Positions 56,230 through 64,000 of a stretch of DNA of 64,000 nucleotides are shown here, piece by piece. The translations under genes were made by a program, and so were the position numbers. Under the pieces are notes generated by a model. The model saw nothing but the letters and a program-made list of their open reading frames with translations, was not told the origin of the DNA and did no database searches. This DNA is from Paraphoma chrysanthemicola (lineage: Eukaryota > Ascomycota > Dothideomycetes > Pleosporales > Phaeosphaeriaceae): NCBI GenBank assembly GCA_020744225.1, contig JAGMWG010000015.1, positions 558,001-622,000 on the forward strand, read 5' to 3'. The stretch's first letter is position 1. The number at the start of each line of letters is the position of its first letter.

Positions 56230-56637
56230 TCTGTCTTTGGTCCTTAACGAGCCACGCGATGCTGGTCCAAGGAATGTCAAAACTTCACGAGAGGGGCACG
56301 ATGTGCTCAAGTTTGCAAAGGCACGAACAATAATATATGTGGCCATGAAGGTATTCCATTTATCTATCTAGGTGCTCACGGCGTCCAGCTGGCGAATCAT
56401 TTCCGTAAGCGGGGAAGTCGGGTCTAGCTCGGTTGAAGGGCGACCATCAGCACCAGTCAGCTGAGGCCAAGACGAGCCGCGCCGATGGCGCCAGCAAGGG
56501 AAGTAGATACTCGTGATACTTTTGATCGAGGAATGACACACCAAAGATGGCCTACAGTCCAATGCCGGCCTCGGTGTCTTCCAAAGACAAATCTTTCGCA
56601 TGTCGTATCACACGATCTTTTGTGGTAGTGGACAGAG

Positions 56638-57952
56638 TTACTCGACACCATTGTCGCCTCCGTTGCCGCCTCCGCCCCAACTATCGAAAGCACCATCCAC
56701 ACCTCCGTCTTCATCTTCTGCAGTCCAAGCAATGCTCTCAAGGCCCTCCCTTCTTTGCAGCTCGACTTCCTCCAGCTATATCTATTAGCAACTACATTAG
56801 TACACACATTTCTTGGTCTGCTTACCTTCTCGATCGCTTCGGCCCATGCTTCTAGGGTTGGAGTAGCACCATCAACAACGAATTCCGGTACGGTCCAGCC
56901 ATACGATGATGTGGCTTCTGCCAAGACGACTTTGACCACCAGCCCACTCTTGCTGAGGCGTTGTAAAGTCGATAATATTATCGGAATCACCGTATCGCGA
57001 GCGTAAGCTAGCTCTCCGAGGATACCATTGTCCACGCCGCAAGTACGTATGCGAATAGAGATCTTGGTGCCAGACTTGAAGCCAAACAAGGATTGCAGAT
57101 TGGCGAGAAGTTGAGTACGACGTGTATTCTGAGGCGGCTCATAGTCGCTGTGAGCACACAGATCGTAACCGGAAAGGTCTGTGTATCCACGGCAGAGCTT
57201 CTTCTTGCTGAATGCGGCGTCAAAATTGAGCGCAGTTCCACTGCATGCAATTGATACACCTATACTGGTGATAAAGTCTGCTGGAGTGTTTCCGATGTTC
57301 CACTGGTCGGTGAATTGGAACCGTGGCACCAAATACAGTTCAGCATCGAAGTTGAAACGTGTAGACTGGAAGTATTGCTCAATCAGCTCTGGAAACATGC
57401 TCTTTCCGATGTACTCTGCATTCCAGAGATGTACATACTTCAAGTCGGAGCCCCACGGCAGAGTGGCTGTGCTCCAGTGTGGCTCTGAAGTGTAATCGAA
57501 GTAAGTACTTAATAGGGACTTGTCCCAGGCAGAATCTCCCCACGGGTTTCTCCGTCGCTGTTCGGTGATGAACATTTCTCCTCCAGGATGGATGAAGCCG
57601 TAGATGTTATCTCGAATCTCGCGTGGGAATACAGCATAGACGCTGTCGCAGAACTGCTGGCAGTCGAGCTTGGCAAAACTTTCGAGCGCAGCCATAGTAC
57701 CCAGCTCGCTCTTTTTCATCGCTCGCTGCGCCTTTCCGCCTTGGAGTCGAAGCTTTCGCATTTGCTCTTGTAGATGGTTGATCTGATTCTGTAACTTGCT
57801 TTCCGCTTCTAGGTGCCTGTGGGGTGTCAGTTAACGTCGGAGAAATCTTTGTGAACTTACTGGCGCGCTTTCTCCCTCCGCAGCGCAAGTTCTACTTTAG
57901 AGTCGCTGTGGGTATCCATGATGGGCGATCGCAGACTCCGAGTAGGCCGCAT
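56638..57952 (-). CDS. F-box-like (2EXR-type) protein, tandem copy 2
   Basis: Minus strand, three exons, 57952-57861, 57816-56826 and 56775-56638, 406 aa (395 from an ATG at 57919). Coiled-coil region EAESKLQNQINHLQEQMRKL, then CQQFCDSVYAVFPREIRDNIYGFI, LWNAEYIGKSMFPELIEQYF and FQFTDQWNIGNTPADFI. The third exon, found by a GTAAGC donor and ATATAG acceptor, adds an acidic Gly-rich tail ending GGGGGNGGDNGVE. Unspliced, the frame would run on to 56457, but the spliced tail looks more natural. Copy 1 lies about 0.4 kb downstream on the same strand, pointing to local duplication. Confidence 0.72.
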
Positions 57953-58297
57953 GGTCGCTATGATATTGGAGATGACTGCAATTGCAGTATGGCCGGAGGC
58001 TTGGATATATATATGTACTGGGACCCTTATCTCTCTTACCGCTGCAAACAGGTGGAAACGACTCAAGTGAGAGAAACGCTACCCGGATTTCAGACGCAGG
58101 CTTCTCTTACCTATTATTCAAGATTATAGTACGAAACGAGTAGTAGCTCGTTTGGATACTGGCAAACAGTATAGCGTGTCCAGCTGTCCCAGTGTTCTTC
58201 TGTAAATCAAAGTAAGGTTTACGTCTCTTCTTTAATGTTACTTTTCGTAGAAGTCGGGCAGCTTTTCACCTCCGCTCACTTTTCCGATGCCAGAAAT
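57953..58297. other. Intergenic space
   Basis: 345 bp between two minus-strand genes; expected to hold the promoter of the F-box-like copy 2. Nothing distinctive. Confidence 0.5.
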
Positions 58298-59409
58298 CTA
58301 CTTCCCCGTTCCAAATCCTCCCTCAACCATCTGCACCGCCCGTCTCGTAGCTTTATCAAGACTCTCGTCTTCCAACCCTAGCTTCGCATTATCAAGTCCA
58401 AATTCAGTCTCATAATCCCCTAAGCCCTTCGGATAAAAGACCTTCGCATACATAGCCTTCGCAAATCCGGTCCTGTCTCCATCTTTCAAGGCTTTGATCC
58501 CTTCCTCGTAGCGCTCTTCCGCCGGTTGATAAGTAATCGTCCAATCGGCGTCAGTCGTGCCAAGGACGCGATGGAGTGAACGCAGCATGTCGTGCTGGGA
58601 GACGAGGAAGCTTGCAATGTATAGTCCCGAGTCGGCCCAGTCCTGCAGCGCGGGTTTGCCGTTGGCGTCTTTGTCCACAGGCAGTGAAAGGATTGCGGCG
58701 GCGGCCTTACCGCACAACTCCCAGGTACTGACGTTGACCTTCGTGTCACCATTGTCGTAGAACGTGACCTAAAGCAAACTTAGCGCATACGTCCTGAAGA
58801 CAACCTCATTCCACTGACCTTGCGATTCTCTATGTCGAAACCGAACCAGGATTCACCCATACCCAAACTGAACTCATACCAGAAGCCACAGCACATAGCC
58901 ACATACTTGACATCGAAACCCTTCTCTTGCACATCTTTCACATCTTGAATATATTTCCCGAAACCATTCAGGAGGGGATTATCAGGCACCGAGCCAGTGC
59001 GCTCAGACAACGCGAATGCATAGTAATTAGGCATGATATACTTCACGCCCGCTTCTGCGGCCGCAGTTACGATGCGAAAATGAAGGTCTGGTGGCGATGT
59101 GACACCGAGAGTGATGATGAGGAAGTCATGGCCCTGGAGAGCAGTTGTGATGTTGGTGGAAGAAGAGTAGTCCACCTTGATGATCGTGGCGCCTGTTGGG
59201 AAAATTGCGGTACTTTCGGGACGAGTAAGAACGGTGACTTCATGTTTCTCTGCTTCGAGAAGGGATTTGAGTATGTGGGAGCCGACACTGCCTGAGCCCT
59301 TGGTCAAGATTAGTGACTTGTGTAATTCTTGAACGTCGCAGAGTTTAGAGACTTGACATACGCCGATGAGCGCCACTCTGCGCAAGTGATTTGACTGTTG
59401 ATGCGCCAT
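58298..59409 (-). CDS. NmrA-like / isoflavone-reductase-type NAD(P)-binding protein
   Basis: Minus strand, three exons, 59409-59362, 59298-58819 and 58768-58298, 332 aa. The first splice creates the Rossmann loop VALIGGSGSVGSHI, with a GxxGxxG-like phosphate grip. Further features: VTVLTRPES, GHDFLIITLGV, EAGVKYIMPNYYAF and YVAMCCGFWYEF. The C-terminal half after the second intron holds TFYDNGDTKVNVSTWELCGKAAAAIL and a long helical end. Members are NAD(P)-dependent reductases or redox sensors; some act on phenolics or in secondary metabolism, others in nitrogen control. The precise role is not readable here. Confidence 0.85.
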
Positions 59410-60165
59410 TTTCTCTGGCCTGGTGACTCTTCAGAAGTTCGGCCAACGTGATCTCGCTGGCGATTGAGGTGAACCTTTCCACGGGGGTTTGTCGGTGATA
59501 GGAGGTGGTGTACTGTATTTTGGCAAGTGCCCGAGCCTGTTCTTATATTGTTGAAAGTCATAACATCAAGTTGTACATTTTGTTTCGCAACGTGAACACC
59601 ATGTTCGCGCTAATCCCTCACTCGTATTACAGCTTCCTTGTCAAGGCGCATCGTTCCTCCGACTCCAACGCCTCGTTTCTCGCTAAGTCCGCTAAGCCCG
59701 TGGCGAGTTCATCGCGCCCCGTCTCTAAGTTAAGTATTAACTCCACAGACGACAGGGCATGCCGCTACCTGATTTTTCTCCTCATTCAGATTAAAATCGA
59801 CTGGGAAATTGTATAATCATGTTATGTTAGGGTTTGACGATCGAGCATGTAGACTTCAGTCGATTGGGGCTGGTATGGCATCTGCGCGACATCGTGTATC
59901 ACATAGGATGCTCGTATTGAAGACAGCTTCTTTATCACGGCTCACCTTTTGCGTTGCTCTTATAGCTATTTTGCTATTTCTAGTAATCAATACCTTTAAA
60001 GAAAGCTCGTCAACGCGTGGTGCAAGACCACGACGGGCTTTGTCACTAATGGAGATATATGTATCGACTGCGTTTGGCTGGACATTGATTACGACTATCG
60101 AACTTGCGCCAACCATGCATTCCCCAACGCATCCTTATATATCGCAATTGTGCGCAGGGCACAGT
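59410..60165. other. Intergenic space
   Basis: 756 bp between minus-strand genes. The frames at 59505-59816 and 59809-60192 (+) overlap and lack features. It should hold the NmrA-like gene promoter. Confidence 0.55.
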
Positions 60166-61796
60166 CTAGATTGTGTATCGGAAGCTGGGTAACTTCTCTA
60201 TCACTGTCGCGCCACTGGAGGCTCGCCTATTCTGCGACAGGAAGTACAGTGTAAGGATAGTGGTAGTCAAGATAATCACTCCGTTGGCGCTGTAGTCTGT
60301 CAATGCATTGCCAAGTAGATTAAGTCAGTCAACTCACGTCAAGCAAGCGATAATGCCTGGGACGTACTCCGGCTTGTCCTGGGCTCGAAACACCAGCGAC
60401 CCAGCAATTCCTCCAGTACCACCAAAGCTGATCATGCTTGCACTGCAGAACGCTCGCTTCCAAGGTCCACGAATGTTGTTCGCCTGGTACACCATCACAG
60501 CTGGCATGTTGGCGCTTGCGCCTGCTGTTACGCATATGCTGCCAAAGTATTGAACACCGGGTATGTTGGTCCAGCACATGAGGCAGAGTCCCATAGAGCA
60601 CAAGCACGCATTAAAGTAAAGAAAAGGAGCGCGGATACGGCAGCGGTCAGACAGCCATCCCTGGCCAAACATAAGCAGCATGGCGGTGAGATACGGTGGT
60701 GTGCTCAACGCTTGTGACTGAGCTTTACTGAAGCCAATCCTGCCCTCGAGGATGATTGGGAGGTAGAAACCGACCGAGTAGGCCTGGATGGTGCTACAGC
60801 TATGGTAGGAGTCAGCAAAGGAGTGCTGGTAGCTGTACAATTCACTGACAAGAAGAGCAGAGCAAAGCACCACACTTTGAAGTCCGTTGCGGGTCGCATG
60901 AACTTTCTCCAAGCGAAGTTCTCGGGTTCGCCGTCCTGGCGGTCCCGATTGATTCGACGCACAATGAAAGCGCTCTCTTTCTCAGTGAGAAATTTCCAAG
61001 CCTTGTGAGCTTGATCGGGAAAGTCAACCATGTATATAAATCCGAGCAGACCGATTAGACAGGTGATGATGCCTAGCTTTGTTAGAGCTGGGCAAGAGAA
61101 AAGCTCGTGATACATACCTTCCATGATGAAAATCCATCTCCAGGCATCATAGTTGGCTAGGCCTTGCATTTGAGAGAACAGCAGAGCCAGCACGCCACCC
61201 AGAGCAGAGCCGAGCACACCAATAAGATAGAATACTGAGTTGCGCTTAGCCAGATCGAATCTTGAGTACCAGCACTGTATGAGATAGTACTGCGCTGGGA
61301 AGCAACCTGCTTCGAGCGCTCCGAGCAGCATCCTCAGCCCTATCAAGGTCTTCCATGATCGTGCGAAGCCGAAGCAGATCATGACAATGCCCCAGATGAG
61401 AACGATCGAAGATAGGAAGAGTCTTGGGCCGCACTTGCGTACAAATCCCGCCGCTGGAAATTGTAGAAGAATGTATGGACCGAAGAATACCAGGAGCGTG
61501 GTTGAGTAGCGGTTGCCAATACCCATCTGGAGTTCCTTAGTCATGCTGTACCTGCACCTTAGCGATGATTCAGAGCAACTTTGATGTTTCGCCTACCCAG
61601 CAACTGCCGCATTCGACATATTGGCACGATCTAGGAAAGATACAGCTTGCATCAAACCGAGGACAGTGAGTAGCCGTCTATCGACCTTGTGGATGATCTT
61701 TCGTTGTTCAGCAAAAGTGTACTCCTCGTCCTCGTTGACATCAACCTCAACATTCTCTTTCTTAGGATCGTCAACGTCGTCCATATGGAATGCCAT
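60166..61796 (-). CDS. MFS permease, Dal5/allantoate-type anion:cation symporter
   Basis: Minus strand, five exons, 61796-61597, 61551-61118, 61072-60850, 60799-60338 and 60289-60166, 480 aa (start at 61796; 61784 is an alternative ATG). Features: KVDRRLLTVLGLMQAVSFLDRANMSNA at TM1, LLGALEAGCFPAQYYLIQCWY at TM4, GGVLALLFSQMQGL, DAWRWIFIMEG, then AYSVGFYLP and GGTGGIAGSLVF. The last TM and tail (NGVIILTTTILTLYFLSQNRRAS) come from a small last exon. This is the ACS (Dal5/Seo1/vitamin H transporter-like) group of the MFS, importing organic anions at the plasma membrane. The substrate is unknown. It is divergent from the sulfatase-like gene. Confidence 0.87.
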
Positions 61797-62622
61797 GTCC
61801 TTGTCTCGGCAATAGTCCGTTTTCGTGAACCAGTGCGCAAGATTTCTTGCGAATTTAAAGCAATGGTAAATTCCACTATTCGTCTTGCGCGAATGTCGTT
61901 CGGAACCCTGGTGAGCACGCAAGATTTAAAACTTCAGGCTTTTTGCCAACGAGTTCATTAAGTGGGTAGCATACCGAAGTGCAGCACGGTGCTGTTTTCT
62001 CGTAGTAGTCCGGTTCGGTTGCCATTTCCCGACAAGCCGAACTCAGATATTGGGGCTACCGGAAAAGATAGTCGCAACCCCGCATTCTCACAGCATGATG
62101 AACATCATCGAAGTATTGGAGCCAATTAGGTAAATAGAGTAGGTCTTATTCCCTGCTTCGTAAGCTTCGCAAGCTTTGTGGCAGCGGCAGTGGGGACGCT
62201 CGGTGCATGCAACCTCGGCTATTCCAAATTAGGATAACCGCGTGAGGGGACAGGGGCATTCTTTAGCGCCGGCTGAACCACGGTGAAGAAAGTAGCACCA
62301 GCAAATGTGTACGATGAACTCCACATGATGCCGCTAGTCTAGATACGAAGCGCAGATTAAGTTTTCGGCAGGAGGTCGAGTCGTGGCTTGATGTTGTTCT
62401 CAATACAGAACAAATACGTAAAATTCGCGGGTGCCGTTCGCAGTTGTTGGCACACGCCTTCATCTCCTCGCTTCCGACCGCACGGGAGGCCTGACACTCG
62501 CTCCTCATCATATCGAGGTCTCTCTCATTGTAACAAGGGACCGCGAGTGATAGAGCAAATTCAGTGTTCACATCTCTTGAGCATCACACAATCTGTAATC
62601 AATCTCTGTCCCGGCAGAAAGG
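61797..62622. other. Divergent promoter region between permease and sulfatase-like gene
   Basis: 826 bp between start codons on opposite strands. It contains a perfect 14-bp inverted repeat (ATGATG-AA-CATCAT, 62095-62108). Short frames here have no features. Confidence 0.6.
62095..62108. promoter_or_regulatory. Perfect inverted repeat in the divergent promoter
   Basis: ATGATG-AA-CATCAT, centred about 300 bp from the permease start and 520 bp from the sulfatase start. It resembles, but does not equal, the bZIP sulfur-regulator site ATGRYRYCAT. Binding by a dimeric factor is a hypothesis. Confidence 0.3.
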
Positions 62623-64000
62623 ATGTCCGCAGAACCATCCTTTGACGATCGGCGCGACTTCGACGACGCCTCTAGAGGGTTTATTGCGGCCTTGGATCCA
62701 GGAGTCATTCGAAACAGCAAAGGTGACGTAGTATGGAACATCGACGAATTCAAATTTCTCGAGGACGAATGCCCGAGCACGGCACATCCAAATCTCTGGC
62801 GCCAGGGCCAATTGAACTCAAAGCAAGGCCTCTACGAGATCGTGCCTGGTATCTATCAAGTTCGAGCATTCGATCTGTCCAACGTCACCTTCGTCGAAGG
62901 CAAGACGGGGATTGTCGTAATTGATCCTCTGGTGTCTTCTGAATGCGCAAAAGCGGCGCTCGATATCTACCAAGAGCATCGTGGCCATGGCCGAAAAATC
63001 ACTGGAATGATCTACTCGCATTCCCATGGAGATCACTATATGGGCGCCCAAGGATGTTTTGATGGCGAACCCGACCCTTCGGTACCGATCATCGCTCCAG
63101 AAGGATTCATGGAGGCAATCCTCAGCGAGAACATGATTGCCGGCCCTTCGATGCGCAAACGCGGCGCATACATGTATGGTTCCACGCTGAAGCGCGGCCC
63201 AAAGGGGCACATCGGCACAGGACTGGGCATGGCTTCGAGTCGCGGCACTACCTCGCTCATCCCACCAACGCACCTAATTCAGAAGACCGGCGAGGAGATG
63301 GTAGTAGACGGTGTGCGGATTGTATTTCAGATGGTCCCTGGCACCGAAGCTCCGGCGGAAGTGAATTTCCACTTCCCGGGTTTCAATGCCCTCTGCGTGC
63401 CCGAGACAGCTACGAATTGCATGCATAACATTATCACGCTTCGTGGCGCACAGGTCCGCGACGCAAAAGCATGGTCACAATACCTCGACGAGTCGATCCT
63501 ACTCTTTGGCTACAAATCTGATGTCGTATTCGGAAGTCACAATTGGCCAACGTGGGGGAAGAAGGAGCTAATCACCCGGCTGTCTGAGCAGCGCGATATG
63601 TACGGCTACATGCATGATCAGACGGTGCGCATGATGAACAACGGACTCACCGGAATTGAAATTGCCGAGCAGATTCAGTTTCCTCCAGCTATCTCGCGCG
63701 CATGGCATTGTCGTGGCTTCTACGGCTCGCTCAGTCACAATGTCAAAGGCATATACCAGAAGTATATGACCTGGTTCGACGGCAATCCGTCACACCTCTG
63801 GCATTATCCACCAAAAGAAGAAGGAGAGCGGTATGTTGAGTGTTTTGGTGGACTCGATAATCTGCTCGACAAAGCAGAAACATTCAACAAGCGCGACGAT
63901 TCCAGATTTGCTGCAACACTGCTTGGTCATGCTATTGCCGTCTCGCCTGATCATGAACGCACAAAAGATTTGCTAGCCACAGCATATGAGCATCTCGGCT
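62623..64000 (+). CDS. Alkyl/aryl sulfatase of the metallo-beta-lactamase fold (BDS1/SdsA-like), truncated by window end
   Basis: The frame opens at 62623 and remains open, without introns, to the end of the window (459 codons visible; the 3' end lies outside). The N-terminus reads PNLWRQGQLNSKQGLYEIVPGIYQVRAFDLSNVTFVEG. The metal-binding motif is IYSHSHGDHYMGAQG (HxHxDH), then FHFPGFNALCVPETATNCMHNI, the sulfatase-specific ENIL-like region, and FGSHNWPTWG (third ligand His). The helical dimerisation domain with ISRAWHCRGFYGSLSHNVKGIYQ follows, then the start of the C-terminal SCP2-like part. These enzymes release sulfate from alkyl sulfates such as SDS. The yeast relative BDS1 was gained from bacteria. 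Confidence 0.92.
   Translation, partial: MSAEPSFDDRRDFDDASRGFIAALDPGVIRNSKGDVVWNIDEFKFLEDECPSTAHPNLWRQGQLNSKQGLYEIVPGIYQVRAFDLSNVTFVEGKTGIVVIDPLVSSECAKAALDIYQEHRGHGRKITGMIYSHSHGDHYMGAQGCFDGEPDPSVPIIAPEGFMEAILSENMIAGPSMRKRGAYMYGSTLKRGPKGHIGTGLGMASSRGTTSLIPPTHLIQKTGEEMVVDGVRIVFQMVPGTEAPAEVNFHFPGFNALCVPETATNCMHNIITLRGAQVRDAKAWSQYLDESILLFGYKSDVVFGSHNWPTWGKKELITRLSEQRDMYGYMHDQTVRMMNNGLTGIEIAEQIQFPPAISRAWHCRGFYGSLSHNVKGIYQKYMTWFDGNPSHLWHYPPKEEGERYVECFGGLDNLLDKAETFNKRDDSRFAATLLGHAIAVSPDHERTKDLLATAYEHLG

Noticed and set aside
56457..56637. Unspliced C-terminal extension of the F-box-like copy 2
   Set aside because: Open only by chance; a GTAAGC donor and ATATAG acceptor give a more natural acidic tail ending at 56638.
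59809..60192. 127-residue + frame with a hydrophobic stretch
   Set aside because: Overlaps the last exon of the Dal5-type permease on the other strand, and one hydrophobic run alone is weak evidence.

Overview
The window is nuclear DNA from a filamentous ascomycete, probably a plant-associated or saprobic Dothideomycete (the class is inferred, not proven). Genes are interrupted by many introns of about 45-60 bp with GTAAGT/GTATGT-like donors, CTAAC/CTGAC branch sites and CAG/TAG acceptors. Both strands are coded, and neighbours are functionally unrelated. I rebuilt about 26 gene models by joining frames at canonical splice sites and checking that the summed exon length is a multiple of three.

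Layout: 0.5-2.9 kb, CNNM/Mam3-type DUF21-CBS membrane protein (+); 3.3-4.5 kb, unknown multi-pass membrane protein (-); 6.0-8.9 kb, intron-rich MFS drug:H+ antiporter-like gene with irregular splice sites (+); 10.5-12.7 kb, AcuK/ERT1-type Zn2Cys6-PAS regulator of gluconeogenesis behind a long GC-rich leader (+); 13.2-14.0 kb, riboflavin kinase (-); 14.4-15.3 kb, aldo-keto reductase (+); 15.7-19.7 kb, NACHT-type NLR (+), followed by a small, apparently frameshifted ORF.

From 21 to 34 kb the region is dominated by secreted products: CHRD protein, GH92 alpha-mannosidase, CE1-type feruloyl esterase, a BAS2-like cysteine-rich effector candidate, a GH93/sialidase-fold protein and a tannase-family esterase. 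A 1.85-kb pogo/Fot1-like DNA transposon with perfect 67-bp inverted repeats sits between the last two.

35.8-37.9 kb holds a fungal rhodopsin-fold receptor-like protein. 38.9-49.4 kb holds a PL3 pectate lyase, an F-box-like (2EXR-type) protein, a secreted amidase, methylthioadenosine phosphorylase, a GPI-anchored two-domain fasciclin protein and another small secreted protein. 50.1-51.9 kb is an MFS sugar transporter and 52.9-54.9 kb an unknown GPI-type surface protein. 55.3-58.0 kb is a tandem pair related to the F-box-like gene at 41 kb. 58.3-59.4 kb is an NmrA-like reductase. The right end has a Dal5-type permease (-) divergent from an alkyl-sulfatase-type metallo-hydrolase (+) that runs off the window.

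There is no PKS/NRPS-type backbone gene, CRISPR array or tRNA that I could recognise. Taken together, the secreted plant-polymer enzymes, effector-like proteins, transporters and NLR describe an accessory, host- or substrate-interaction chromosome segment mixed with housekeeping genes (FMN1, MEU1, CNNM, AcuK).
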